Of a stretch of 64,000 nucleotides of DNA, positions 23,246 through 35,442 are shown piece by piece. Within the stretch, counting starts at the first letter, position 1; every line of letters begins with the position of its first letter. The stretch is taken from NCBI GenBank assembly GCA_004352715.1, contig SCFE01000053.1, forward strand, positions 774,181 to 838,180, written 5' to 3'. Under the pieces are notes generated by a model that saw only the letters and a list, made by a program, of their open reading frames with translations, made no database searches and had not been told where the DNA came from. Both the position numbers and the translations under genes were made by a program. This stretch comes from Hofstenia miamia. Taxonomy: Eukaryota > Xenacoelomorpha > Acoela.

Positions 23246-23406
23246 AATTTTACAATCCTGATAACTCTATTAATAGGAATTAACATCGCCATAACCCAAG
23301 TTAATTATCATTATTATTTTTAAAATTTCTTGTTTTGTTTTATTTAGTTTGTATTTCTTTTCTTGACGCTTTCAGAATTATTAATTGTTCAAACAATTTC
23401 TGAATA

Positions 23407-23450
23407 TAGATATTTCTTCTTTGTCTTCTTCTTCTTCTTCTCTTTCTTCT
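23407..23450. repeat. (CTT)n-type microsatellite
   Basis: A short TTC/CTT run. The surrounding 23250-23735 shows nothing else. Confidence 0.8.
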
Positions 23451-23739
23451 ACCGTATTTTTATGCTAACTTGCACATTTTTACTAATTTATAGATAATTG
23501 CCGAACTCTTGATTATATCCTTAATTGAGTCGGGTCAAACATTGAGGACTTAAACCTTCGACATCCGCACGCATTGCAATTACTACTTAACTGGAAAGAC
23601 TTTTCAAAGCCATTTTTCAATTTTAATATATCTTTGCTGTCATTTGACCAATTAGTTGTTTTTTATTTTAATTAATCAATATTACAATAATTAAAAAATG
23701 AATCAAAAAGGTATTGCTAATATGTACAATATGATTAAT

Positions 23740-23952
23740 TTAAGGAAAATATTCACTTTTAAGTATTTGAACTCTTGAATAAATTGCCCGTTTTAATTCA
23801 TTGGCATCTCCTCTGGAAGCAGTATTCTTTGCATGATTGCTTCGATATCCAGAATAACTAGCTGTATTCTGAAAAGAACTTAAATCTGATTGTGAGTGAT
23901 GTTTCTTTTTTGGTCTGCGATTTGCTGAAGGTGCACACGTCAAAGGACTCAT
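23740..23952 (-). CDS. unrecognised small basic ORF
   Basis: A 70-codon frame on the minus strand starting MSPLTCAPSANRRPKKKHHS and ending in RVQILKSEYFP. Its composition (basic, Ser/Asn-rich, no runs of Ile/Tyr) is unlike the spurious frames in AT-rich DNA here. It shows no motif I know and lies between two LINE fragments. It could be a small gene, a single exon or chance. Confidence 0.3.
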   Translation of the reverse strand: MSPLTCAPSANRRPKKKHHSQSDLSSFQNTASYSGYRSNHAKNTASRGDANELKRAIYSRVQILKSEYFP

Positions 23953-24097
23953 CTTCTTAGACTTAATAGATCATTAACTCATTTTTATGCCGTGATAGAA
24001 CTAGAGTTTCATTAATAAACAATTTTTAAACTCTTAATAAGTGCTTATCACTTTGTTTGTATAGTGATTATATATACAGAGGATTTCAAAAGTAAAT

Positions 24098-24104
24098 ATT
24101 ATTA

Positions 24105-24142
<38 letters not shown>
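24098..24142. repeat. (ATT)n microsatellite
   Basis: About 14 ATT units immediately upstream of a LINE fragment. In this window such runs usually mark LINE 3' tails. Confidence 0.9.
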
Positions 24143-24144
<2 letters not shown>

Positions 24145-24149
24145 ACTTT

Positions 24150-25038
24150 TGAAAACATGGGTAAGTTTGAATTTAAATCAATCCGAAATAAAATTTCTTC
24201 TAACACTAAAATTGATTGTAACGTCAAAACTCAATTTAACTTCAGTTTAATTTCATACTACGATTTAAGAAAAGAAGTTCTTAAACTTGATGAAAACAAG
24301 TCTTGCGGTTCTAGTCACTTGCCATATTGGATAATTAAAAAGTATTTTCATATATTTGGCGAATATCTTCTTTTAGCATTTAATCAATGTATTATTGGCA
24401 ATCAATTTCCAGATATTTTAAAAAATTCTGATATTTCACCACTATTCAAAAAAGGCGACCCATTAGATCCCAATAATTATCGTCCCATTAGTATTACTCA
24501 TCCGTTTGCTAAAATATTTGAAAAAATTCTTGCAGCACAAATATATGCATTTATTAAAGAGAATCGCATTTTATCAGGAAATTAATACGGATTCTGGCCA
24601 AACTTTAGCACAACTAACTCAATATTTTCAATTACGGAAAAAACAAAATCTAATTTAAATAAAAAATTTTCCACGGCCGTTGCATTTCTCGATAGTAGTA
24701 AGGCTTTTAATTCAATGAATTTTCAAATTTTACAGTCAAAATTGCTCAATCAAAGCTTTAGCAAAACAGCGACTAAATTTATTCTTAGTTTCTTAAGTAA
24801 TCGTAATCAAACAGTAAAATTGATAGAATCTATCCAAATTATGTCACAACAAATTTAGGCGTTCCCCAAGGCACTGTACTAGGACCAATATTGTTTTCTC
24901 TTTATGTGAATGATATTTCCGAAACGATTCCTAATGGAACTATATATCAATATGCCGATGATACATGTGTACTAAGAACAGCTCAAAATCCTTATGAAGC
25001 GACCAGACAATTGACTAAAGACATCGAAGATCTAATTG
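24150..25038 (+). mobile_element. LINE reverse transcriptase fragment (runs into gap)
   Basis: 24157-24585 reads as the region just before and including the first RT motifs: DENKSCGSSHLPYWIIK, SDISPLFKKGD, NNYRPISITHPFAKIFEKIL. After a stop the frame continues through FLDSSKAFNSMNF (second catalytic Asp changed to Asn) and NRNQTVKL. Following a shift, GVPQGT(V)LGP-like sequence leads to [15 protein letters not shown] and YADDTCVLR. Several stops and shifts show decay. The 3' part is lost in the N run. Confidence 0.88.
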
Positions 25039-26038
25039 NNNNNNNNNNNNNNNNNNNNNNNNNNNNNNNNNNNNNNNNNNNNNNNNNNNNNNNNNNNNNN
25101 NNNNNNNNNNNNNNNNNNNNNNNNNNNNNNNNNNNNNNNNNNNNNNNNNNNNNNNNNNNNNNNNNNNNNNNNNNNNNNNNNNNNNNNNNNNNNNNNNNNN
25201 NNNNNNNNNNNNNNNNNNNNNNNNNNNNNNNNNNNNNNNNNNNNNNNNNNNNNNNNNNNNNNNNNNNNNNNNNNNNNNNNNNNNNNNNNNNNNNNNNNNN
25301 NNNNNNNNNNNNNNNNNNNNNNNNNNNNNNNNNNNNNNNNNNNNNNNNNNNNNNNNNNNNNNNNNNNNNNNNNNNNNNNNNNNNNNNNNNNNNNNNNNNN
25401 NNNNNNNNNNNNNNNNNNNNNNNNNNNNNNNNNNNNNNNNNNNNNNNNNNNNNNNNNNNNNNNNNNNNNNNNNNNNNNNNNNNNNNNNNNNNNNNNNNNN
25501 NNNNNNNNNNNNNNNNNNNNNNNNNNNNNNNNNNNNNNNNNNNNNNNNNNNNNNNNNNNNNNNNNNNNNNNNNNNNNNNNNNNNNNNNNNNNNNNNNNNN
25601 NNNNNNNNNNNNNNNNNNNNNNNNNNNNNNNNNNNNNNNNNNNNNNNNNNNNNNNNNNNNNNNNNNNNNNNNNNNNNNNNNNNNNNNNNNNNNNNNNNNN
25701 NNNNNNNNNNNNNNNNNNNNNNNNNNNNNNNNNNNNNNNNNNNNNNNNNNNNNNNNNNNNNNNNNNNNNNNNNNNNNNNNNNNNNNNNNNNNNNNNNNNN
25801 NNNNNNNNNNNNNNNNNNNNNNNNNNNNNNNNNNNNNNNNNNNNNNNNNNNNNNNNNNNNNNNNNNNNNNNNNNNNNNNNNNNNNNNNNNNNNNNNNNNN
25901 NNNNNNNNNNNNNNNNNNNNNNNNNNNNNNNNNNNNNNNNNNNNNNNNNNNNNNNNNNNNNNNNNNNNNNNNNNNNNNNNNNNNNNNNNNNNNNNNNNNN
26001 NNNNNNNNNNNNNNNNNNNNNNNNNNNNNNNNNNNNNN
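25039..26038. other. assembly gap (1000 N)
   Basis: Exactly 1000 N. Four overlapping open frames across it are artefacts of N translation. Confidence 0.99.
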
Positions 26039-26158
26039 GTTATACTCCAGATTGTAAATATTTGTGTTTTTATTCTTAAGGAGTTCAATTGCAGCATCAA
26101 TTGATTTTTCCAATGGCACATTTGTATATAGACTCTTAATTTTTTTTCTAGTAGACAA
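26039..26158 (-). pseudogene. Penelope-like RT fragment
   Basis: The minus strand encodes SLYTNVPLEKSIDAAIELLK, the (S)LYTNVPL motif of Penelope-like reverse transcriptases, adjoining the gap. It is head to head with the GIY-YIG fragment on the other strand, so two element pieces are joined or an inversion occurred. Confidence 0.75.
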
Positions 26159-26374
26159 CTATCAAGAAGAATTAAAGAACATGAGACCAGTTCTAATATA
26201 TCTAACCATCTAAATAAATGCGGACTAAATTTTGAAACAAAAATATTACATCCGACGTCAAGATCAAGTAATTTAAAGATTATTGAGAGTATTTTTATAA
26301 AATCCTTGCAACCAAGTTTAAAGACAAAAGAAGACTATATTTATAAATTAAATTTGCCACTTTTTAAAATTTAA
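26153..26374 (+). pseudogene. Penelope-like GIY-YIG C-terminal fragment
   Basis: A 73-residue open frame begins RQLSRRIKEHETSSNISNHL (the R...R.KEH helix of GIY-YIG nucleases) and continues to IIESIFIKSLQPSLKTKE, where the family's usual metal-binding Glu lies in ESI. The N-terminal YIG half is absent. Confidence 0.75.
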
Positions 26375-26430
26375 GAAATTATAATTATTATTGTAAAATC
26401 TAGTAAATTTAGAGGGAATAATTTGTAAAA

Positions 26431-26455
26431 CTGACGATGACTTGGTAAGTCGAAA
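26431..26455 (+). ncRNA. hammerhead-like core motif, second copy
   Basis: CTGACGA, one T, a GACTT/AAGTC stem with loop GGT, then GAAA, about 57 bp after the GIY-YIG stop codon on the same strand. It has the same layout as the motif at 7442-7468, with a different but fully paired stem. Confidence 0.42.
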
Positions 26456-26459
26456 TATA

Positions 26460-29400
26460 TCTTGCATGTCCTTATTAAAGTTAATTAAGCTCCTAAAAAA
26501 CGACACATTAATTCAAGAGCTGATTAGAAAAAACATATTTTACCAACTGAAGCTTCCATTTAAAGATAATATATGAGTTTAACTATAGTTTGCATTACTA
26601 AATATTCATTGTACAAGTATAGATTTGTATTTAAATATTGATTTAAAATGCAAGAGAAAGCTTAGAAATTAGTTGATCATTTTGAAATCTTTTAAAGATC
26701 TAGGTTATTGGAAAAACAACAAAAATTATTAAATATTGCTGAAGTAATTTCTTGTTGTTGATAAAACCATTCATTAAAACCCTCAAAATGAAGAATATAA
26801 TTGGACAATTGACAATAAATTTGAATTTTTTAAATATATTAATTGATGCAATAAAGAATACCATTACAATGATACAGATGACATACAATACAATTAGATA
26901 CTAATCCATTTCTTAGTGTGATATGAGCATCATATATTAGTAAAGTAATGATAAACAACCTGTCCAGAATGATATAATTTTATATATGTTAAACAAATTT
27001 ATTAAGAAATATACAATGAAATCTCTTCTACTTGTGTTTCTTTCTCCATTCAATATAGCCACCAACATAATGACGGACTCTAAATATAATGTAATAGTGA
27101 CATAAACAAACAATACACTGAGCGAATTGAGCAAGCTACAGAACTCCGAAAAGCGCAATTATCTACAAAAAAGATGCTCTACAACCTAGAATAATGATAA
27201 TGTATGCTAAGTAAGTATGTGGATTTGTTTGGTGATAGCTAATTGAAAATAAATAAAGACTGAAAGCTGACGATGTGTCTCAAAAACGCCCATATTTAAA
27301 ATTATCATGGCCAGTCAATAGTTACTGCAAATATATGACATAAGCGTACACTTATTTTTGGGCTAGCGACTTTGAATTATCTCAATTTGAATTCAACATG
27401 CAACATTTGATTTTCAATGTATGGATTTCGTTTGAATTTAAGACCCTGAAACATGAGCTTGACATTATTATTTCTTGAGGAATAATAACATTACCAATGG
27501 CCTGGAATTTTTCACCAGACTAGCTTCCCGCACTGAGCAGAATATAGGACTGCCCTTCACAGACTGTATTATACATAAAAAACATTTTCAAATTATTTTT
27601 AATTTTTAGACAATTATTAATATTAAACGATCAACAGGTCGACTTAAATCGTAAAATTGGTTAATACGAAATGTATCCAAAAGAAACACGAATAGAAGAA
27701 AAATATGCGGACGATCTTCTGCACTATGCTTAACTATCGAACTAATATTTTTAAAAGTTCAAGCAATAATTTAGAGGGACATTAGAAATGTGAAATACAG
27801 TGGTACTTATAACAAACAGTTAGGTTAGGAAAAAACTTATTTATGCTAAATGTATCCTGAACATGCCGACACACTTCATGTTGAGAAAAGCTTGCAATTC
27901 TCACACATTCCATATTAAATAAAATGCTTTAGAAGATGCCATTACAAATTAGACAGATTCAGTATTGAAGCTTTGCGCGTATAATCTGCGCTTGTATTTT
28001 GTCATTACCAAAAATGTCTTGTTTTAAAAGTCACTTATTGAGTTGTATCAATGCAGTTGGGTTAAACAAATGCAACACCTTTTCTGATCGAATATCTAAT
28101 CACTTATTACCATTCCTGAATGCACTTCTATACATTAACATTACCAATAGAAATGCTTTCAATTGACGAACATTTTTAAATTGTGCGGTGGATGCATTGT
28201 TCAAGAAAATTCGCCACTAACGATTCGGTCAGCAACACGACTTTAAGTGGTAGGACAGACTCTAGAGGCGAAAAATGTTGAGTTTACTTCAAACCTAAGC
28301 AACAACATCAGTATCCAGTGTTTTCAATGACATTGAAAATGTAAGAAGCACAGTACACGTCGTTTCAAATAAAATACTAAAAACTAAATCGAGGACAACT
28401 TTAATTCATTACATGTGTAAGTAATGGATGGAAAATTAGTGCCATTCGAAAGTCTTTAAAAGACAAAAATGAAAATAAAAGAGGTAAAATCCATTTGTAA
28501 AGACATATTAAACAAAATTCATGATAACGCATGTACAAGAATATCCAAAGCTGAAGGTAAAAGCACCACTGAAATTAGAAACCAAGATATATCAGAATCG
28601 GTAAAATAATAAACGAAAGTATGAAAATAATGAAGATTATATATATATTGGTTGAAAACATTAATGCAAAATCAATAACGTGTTTCGAATTGGGGAGCTT
28701 GATAATAGACAAAGCAACAAAGGAGACACATGCTTTTAAGTAAAAGAATGTGATGAAAGAGATTTTCTGTCAAAGGGATTGATGAAAAAAGAACAGGGAT
28801 AACAATGCTCGTTTGTTTACACAAAATAAAAAAGCGCAAAATTTTATTTGAAATTCTTTCCAAACAACAACACATTTCCGACAAGGTTTGAAAAACAATT
28901 TTTTCCCACATGTTCATTAATATTTTGAACGGTTTCAGATCTAAGTTCTTGGAGTAAAAAGCTAGAATCAAAAAGAAAAAACATGGAGAACATATACCAG
29001 TTCCTTTTTTGAACTCATTCACTAACCACTTCTACGATGGATTGCAGTTACTCTGATGACGGCGGATAAATTAAATAAGATTATAAGAATAAATTCTATA
29101 ATCAAACCAATCTCGTTTATGAGTTATTAGAACAAGATAATGAATTGTTGGCAGTTAGTTGCCACTCTAAGCTTCTGCCATCGAAGTACTCAATAGTAAT
29201 GATTGGAAATATTTACTTGCAATCAAGGGAAAAAACGTGTAGCAAATTCTGTTCTGAAAAACGTTATGGATGCTGTCAGTTTTAAAGCAGGTTTTAACAA
29301 TACGCTCTGTCCAAAATCGGTAATTCCCAACGTTTATGCCAAATGAATATGTGATGTTGACGTTGCCTATGTAACAGATTAATTCTGTATATAACCAGAC

Positions 29401-29985
29401 CAGATAGTACTATAGCCGTGTAGTGAAGCGAAACTTCAAAAAGGCTCTAAAAATGAACGTTTTGACCTTACCTATTAATGATAGTAAAGAAATTTGTTAT
29501 AACTTAGAAAGGTTTGAATATGACTTTGAGATAAGCCTTGTAACGCATTAGAACAAGTAAGGCCTTTAAACAAATGGCAATTGAGGTCTATGCTCTTGTA
29601 AATGAAAATAAACTCAAGTATATTGATTTGAACTGAACGTAGTTTTGGATTTATTTATTTTGACCTAAATATTTTTGTGATCAGAAATCCATACATGAAA
29701 AAATATTGTTTTAAGTGGGAATACCAAACTTCACAAATTCCTGATTACAATATTCGCATCGATTTTTAATCGAAAAGAAGAAAGTTAAAGCCTTTTGGAG
29801 CCTAGTTGTTTAAAATATTTCTAGATTTTGTTGGGCTTCCTCAATACAAAAAATAACACTTTGCCTGTATAAAGTCTGCTCAGTGTTATAAACTCAGACG
29901 TTTTCAAAAAATTTCTGTGTCTTTAGTTTATCAATTTGATTTTTTTTAAATGAATGTCTTTAAGATATTGAATTTAATAGATGTG
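26460..29985. other. AT-rich intergenic stretch, no recognised feature
   Basis: I checked both strands for RT, transposase and exon-like patterns and found nothing supportable. The short open frames at 26700, 26937 and 28672 on the minus strand are Ile/Phe/Leu-rich and look spurious. Confidence 0.6.
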
Positions 29986-29989
29986 ATAA

Positions 29990-30440
29990 TAATTTGGCTT
30001 TTAAAGTCTTCAAATACATTAATGCACAAAAGAGAAATTTACAATTTTATTACGTTATTTCATTGATGCATTGTGATGAGAAATCAATACATTCTTTAGT
30101 ATGGCCCCTAATTTTCTATCAGACTTATTCCGTTGTTCAACTCGTAGAAGTTCAGTAAGATCATCTACTATCAGGGAATAATTAGTGCCAAGAACATCAC
30201 TAAAAATTTGTGATCGGTCATTTGCCATTGCTGGGCCGAGTATTTGATCTATGCTGCCATGTTATCCGAAAACTACACCTACTATTAATGTGCTTAAAAA
30301 AGATCTAAAAGAATGACTATTTCGACAAGCATATACGTTGTAATTTGTAATTAGTAATGCTTTGGCGCATTAGAGTTGGCTTCAATCAAGGATTTTGCGC
30401 ATTATAAGAATACATTTATTATTATTATTATTATTATTTT
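29990..30440 (+). pseudogene. LINE 3' end with (ATT)n tail
   Basis: In broken + frames: SSTRRSSVRSSTIRE, then ICDRSFAIAGPS and MLP (pattern GDRAFS.AGP..WN.LP) and VLKKDLKE.LFRQAY. These are the conserved end of LINE polyproteins. The element finishes in AATACATTTA followed by an ATT repeat (30415-30437). Confidence 0.7.
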
Positions 30441-30690
30441 CACTTTTCACAGTTTCATGCTGGTATTCTTGTATGCTAGGGCAGCTCACCAGTTCCCAGG
30501 GAGTCTGAGAGCTTGCCTCNNNNNNNNNNNNCTTTGGCGCATTAGAGTTGGCTTCAATCAAGGATTTTGCGCATTATAAGAATACATTTACTAATATTAT
30601 TATTATTATTTTCACTTCTCACAGCCTCATGCTGGTATCCTTGTATGCTAGGGCAACTCACCAGTTCGAGGGAGTATGAGAGCTTTCTTC
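30360..30690 (+). repeat. gap-flanking duplicated LINE tail
   Basis: CTTTGGCGCATTAGAGTTGG and the next roughly 150 bp occur at 30360-30519 and again at 30532-30690, on either side of 12 Ns (30520-30531). The copies differ at a few bases. A probable haplotype or contig-end duplication. Confidence 0.85.
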
Positions 30691-31033
30691 AGGACTCTAG
30701 CTGTTCCTACCAACGCTGCCTTCTCTGCTAATGCTCCTCCCCACTTTGGTACTCCCAACTCCTCCAAGTATCTCTTATGCTTCTTACTCACTGCTCCTAG
30801 TGCTCTTACAACTACCGGGACTACTTCAACTTTCTTTAACTTCCACAGCCTTTCTATTTCCTTTGCCAACTCTCTATACTTGTCTATCTTTTCTTTCTCC
30901 TTGATTTCTACATTCCTGTCCTTTGGTACTGCTATGTCTATCACTGTTCCTAATCTTTTTCTTTGTCTACTACTACTATGTCTGGGCTCCGTGCTTCTAT
31001 CACCTTGGTTTTCTGTAGGTTGAAGTCCCACAG
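30640..31033 (-). pseudogene. C-terminal nuclease-like domain of a non-LTR retrotransposon, copy A
   Basis: The minus strand reads LWDFNLQKTKVIEARSPDIV and a VVDKEK segment. A frameshift near 30955 leads to VIDIAVPKDRNVEIKEKEKI, LWKLKKVEVVPVVVRALGAV and LGVPKWGG. PD...DIAVP..D is the kind of PD-(D/E)XK restriction-like endonuclease C-terminus found in the R2/R4/NeSL-type LINE group. The RT part is on the other side of an N run (31034-31109) in another copy. Confidence 0.7.
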
Positions 31034-31109
31034 NNNNNNNNNNNNNNNNNNNNNNNNNNNNNNNNNNNNNNNNNNNNNNNNNNNNNNNNNNNNNNNNNNN
31101 NNNNNNNNN

Positions 31110-31737
31110 AACATTTGAAATGATGCACTCTTTCATATTGCTAATGCACCACTCTAGATTGATGGCCAAAAACATTCAAGGCCAACTCCACAAAATATTT
31201 GGGGATAATAATAAATAATAAGTTGAACTGGAGTCAACATGCAAATCAGTTAATCAGTTCATGATATGCAACTGCTAAAGTTATATCAAGAAAATTGTCT
31301 ATGATAAACAATGATAGGATTATGTTAATCTTTAATGCTTACATCAAGACAAAGCTGTTATATTGTTTAGTAGTATGGGCACCCGGATTTACAAGAAAAC
31401 ATAGAACAAAAATCTCAAAACCTATCAGGCTGTTTGCCAAATTCTCCAAAGTAGATTATGATTTCCTTAAATGTCACATAAATCAAAGCTATGAAGGTAT
31501 GTTTAGAAAAGTAATTAAATTTATACAAAGTGATAAATGCCACCCAATGAACAGAAGGTTAAATCCATGCTTTAGCCCTCACAGAATAATTAAGTTAGTA
31601 AGAACATACAGTGAATTGTAGAAAAAGACTTTTATCCCTCAGGCTTGTAGCTAGTTTTATTTTTGTATTTTTATTCCTATTTACATTTTATATATGTACA
31701 TGAAATAAAGATTTTATTATTATTATTATTATTATTT
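31110..31737 (+). mobile_element. LINE 3' part with (ATT)n tail
   Basis: In + frames: NNKLNWSQHANQLI (the post-RT LG..IN..LNW..H motif), then open 31295-31621 with YIKTKLLYCLVVWAPG. The 3' UTR ends AATAAAGATTTTATTATTAT. It interrupts two minus-strand copies of another LINE. Confidence 0.75.
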
Positions 31738-33454
31738 TGCTTTCTCCTTGTTTTCTACATTCCTGTCCTTTGGTATTGGTACGTTTTATCACTGCTACCA
31801 ATTTTTCCTAACACTACTATGTCTGGCCTCAGTGCTTCTATTGCATAGCTTGTCTGGATGTTGAAGTCCCACAGCATCTTAACCTTATCATTCTCTATGA
31901 CTCCATGTGGCTTGTGCTCATACCACTTGTCTCAATTTATACTCATTCTGCGCCAACTTCTCAGATGATCTACTGTCTCCGCCTCTTTCATACATAGCCT
32001 ACATTTATCACTTACTTCTAGTTGTACCCCTCTTTGAATTCCTCAATCTTATCCCCACTGCTTGTTCTTAAAGCATCCCCATCCATACACTTACCTCTGG
32101 TCATTGTCACTGTCGCACACTTTCCTAATGCAAATTCCAACCCTGAATCTCTGCTTGCCTTCTCCAATGTCTCCACTTGCTTCTGCAACATCTTCCTTGA
32201 ACTAGCATACATCATCAGGTCGTCCATGTACCACAGGTGACTCACTGCACTACTATTCTTCTCCAACGTATACCCTATACCTGTCTCCTTTAACTTTTCT
32301 GTAATGGGGATTAAGCTAACTACAAATAGTAGTGGTGCTAAGCTGTTTCCCGGAATATGCCCCGTCTAAGCCTTAACCGGTGCCCGTCTATCTTAGTCTG
32401 CCACTTTCCCATGTCCCTCTCTAGAAACTCCACCCATTTCCATGAAACTCCATTGGCCTCTAGCGTCCTCAATACCCACCCCACCTATGTGATATGCTGT
32501 CATATGCCTTCCTGTAGTCTATCCATGCCATTGCCAAGTTTGTCTTCCTTCTTCTGCAATTCTCCACCACTGCCTGGTCTATCAACAACTGATCTTTGCA
32601 TCCTCTTGTCTTCATCCTACATCCCTTCTGCTCCTCTGGTATCAGCCTGTTCGGTTCTAAGTAACATGTCAGCCTATTTGAAATCACAGTTATTTGCAGA
32701 CATTCTATTGGCCTTAAGTTTCTTGCCTCACTACCTTTCTTTGGGTCCTTCTGTATCAGAAATGTCCTTCCCACTATCATCCACTCTGGGCACCCACTCA
32801 CCACACACTCCTCCAATGTCTACTAGTCTCTCATGAACACTTGTGAACTTCTTCAGCCAATACATGTACCTCATCTCTGCCTGGCGCCTTCCAGTTCTTC
32901 ATTTTCTTTAGAGCCTCCCACAGCTTTGCAGTTGTGATTACATCTTATTCTTGCCTGAATTCCTTCTGCATCTGCTCACTCTATCTCTGATCCCACACTT
33001 CCCCATATATTGTCTCAGAACATTACTGCATCCTCGCCTGCTTTAGCTGTAGCCTTTTCTCCTGCATCTAGTTCTTTGTAGAATCTTCCTTCTAGGGTCT
33101 CAAACTTCATATTGTCTCTTGCCTGCTTTGCCCTTGCCTATATTTTCTCAGTTTCTCAACTTCTGCAACTAATCTCTGTTTAAGCTCTTCTCTAGCAGTT
33201 TCTATAGTATTCCCCTTACCTACCCTGCACCTGCCCTGTATCGCCTTACTTGTCCTGATCTTCCCTAATTACTGCCTAATCTTTGCCACCTTATTCTCAA
33301 TTCTTCTTTCCCATGCTGGCTTTCTGTCTCCCTTATCTTCTTGCCACCTCTTCTTCTTTATTTCCACGCCTACATTCTTCAGCACCTCACATGCCCCTGC
33401 ATACACTAAGCTATTTACTTCTGTAACACTCCTAGCATCTATCCTCTCCAACAC

Positions 33455-33460
<6 letters not shown>
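31738..33460 (-). mobile_element. non-LTR retrotransposon of REL (R2/R4/NeSL-like) type, copy B
   Basis: Minus-strand pieces in order: 33460-33269 (VNSLVYAGACEVLKNVGVEI, KPAWERRIE), 32816-32469 with GRTFLIQKDPKKGSEARNLR, PEEQKGC, GCKDQLLIDQAV and AWIDYRKAYDSISH (RT motif with catalytic Asp), then 32266-32018 with SHLWYMDDLMMYA (catalytic YMDD), LEFALGKCATVTMTRGK. Several frameshifts make it inactive. Near 31870 it reaches the same LWDFN...-encoding sequence as copy A and is then truncated by the LINE at 31110-31737. AAT/ATT repeats flank its 5' side. Confidence 0.85.

Positions 33461-33492
<32 letters not shown>
33456..33492. repeat. (ATT)n microsatellite
   Basis: About a dozen ATT units at the 5' border of the minus-strand LINE. 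The poly-Asn frame here is an artefact. Confidence 0.9.
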
Positions 33493-33493
<1 letters not shown>

Positions 33494-33767
33494 CCGATCT
33501 TGAAATGGAAATACATGCAATGAACAGAAGGGCAATAAAATCTAAGGATTGGAATGAAAAGGGGATATTTAAAATATAGAAAAGGAAATCATGGAGCAAG
33601 TGCTTTTAAAAGGTGTTCGAATACTTTTTCAAATGCTTTCGACTAAAAGCAACCACAAATCTTACAAAAATATGGGATTATTGTGATTATGATCTTTGGT
33701 GTTAAGAGTTGATCTTATGTATATACTATCAATTATTTTTAAATTTTTTGGGGATGATAGATCTTAA

Positions 33768-34130
33768 AATTTTTATGAACGATACATGGACGATATATTT
33801 GCTATATTAAATAATGAAGAAGATGCAGGATTGATACTAGAAGAAGAAGAAGAATTTTTATTCAGAGGTTACGTTAGCAATATATTATATACTGATAGCA
33901 ACCATAAAAGCGTCAAAAATGTACATCAAAAAACATTACAAAATAAAATATTGCGTTCTTGGGCGATGGCGTTTTAAATTCTGTCAGTTACTAAAAAAAT
34001 TAATAGAATAGATGACAACATAAAATATACAATGGAAAAAGAACATAACAATAATTTCCATTTTCTCAACGTGAATATTAACAGAATATCAAACAGCGTT
34101 GTTACAGGAAATGCAACCAAGGCTTAACAC
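33768..34130 (+). pseudogene. Penelope-like RT fragment (YMDD region)
   Basis: The + strand reads FYERYMDDIFAILNN (catalytic box of Penelope-like RTs). After shifts, KKINRIDDNIKYTMEKEHNN and FHFLNVNINR match the I.FT.E.E....FLD..I.R block that follows it. It is broken by frameshifts and has lost the rest of the element. A further 73-codon frame at 34359-34580 may be more of it but has no motif. Confidence 0.75.
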
Positions 34131-34584
34131 CAAGGATAATTACATACATCAGCATAAATTACCTATCATTAATGTTTAATTGTATGATAATATCTTTTAA
34201 TAAAATAGTGAGATTTATAAGGAATTGTTTTTATTAAAATTACTAAAGATCCTTAAAACAATAAGATATTCAAGGTAAGCACAGCAATAACTGTACTCGC
34301 CCATTGGGAGTTAGGCATTACAAGAGAGCAATGGGTTACATTGCAATAGTTAATCAAATTGAAGAAGGCATTGCGTAAAATTAGCCCAATAATTCATGTA
34401 GTGCTAAAATTTGTTGGTTTTGTGGAAATCATAGTAAAACACTATTCGTACAATTTAAGCCAGGACTTTCCCACGTTAAACATCAAATTTAGGAGAGAAT
34501 ATTTGAATATAGAATTTCGAAATATACCCAGTAGAGACCGAATTGCTAAGAATGTGGAAAGGAAAAAAACAGTAACGTAGTAAA

Positions 34585-35440
34585 TTAATCAAATTTTTAA
34601 TAATTAGTAGATAATTAGTAGAATAATTTTTCCAGAATCAGCAGCCCTAGAAAATCTAAGTTGTTAGAAAATGAGTTTATTTTTGGGGAAATAATTTGCT
34701 TTGTCTTGATTATACAAATAACTGCTTCAGAAATAGAGCTTCCCAAGAGAGGGAACGTCAAACAGAAACTATTTTCTAACATACATGTACCATTAATATA
34801 GCTTTTCAATATTAAGTTTTAGTAAATTATTATTAAAGAATTATTGCATTTTCGACATTTTCTTGTAAGGTTAAATTATTATAGTAAGTGAGAGTAAAAT
34901 TTGCAAATTTCTAATAATTACTAATAATGTACTGATGCATATCATTTACATATTTTCATAATTTTAAAAAGGAATCACTAAAATTATAATCTGCTTTAGC
35001 TTTAACAATTGAATAGAATTGTTTATTGAATTAAATGCCTTTAAAATATCTAATGATGCTAAATATATATTCTTTCATTCCTATCTAATTTCGATCTCCA
35101 GTTTTATTTTATCTTAAAGTAAAGCATCATTTGTTTTGATATTAATTCATTTTGTTCCACAAATATGTTAATTTGATGGCATTGCATATTAATTTTTCTA
35201 ATATATAATTAATTACTGTTCTTATATATTGGGGTTAACTTTATCCATTTTTAAATAATCTGAATATGTTTATCTGCTAAACATTGATTAAATATGTCAC
35301 TCAGGGATTTCCATAAAATAGCCTATAGCACCTTTCGACAACTAGAGCGGAAATTCGGTGACCTTTAGCCTTGTTCCAATACATTTTACAATGTTTTTTG
35401 GTAAAATCCGACTGAGCTATTAAATCTTGGTGTATAGGCC
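34585..35440. other. AT-rich stretch, no recognised feature
   Basis: Nothing supportable on either strand. Confidence 0.6.
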
Positions 35441-35442
35441 CG

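Noticed and set aside
32357-32836. 159-codon plus frame rich in Ser/Leu/Pro
   Set aside because: It is antisense to the RT of the minus-strand LINE, which has clear RT motifs.
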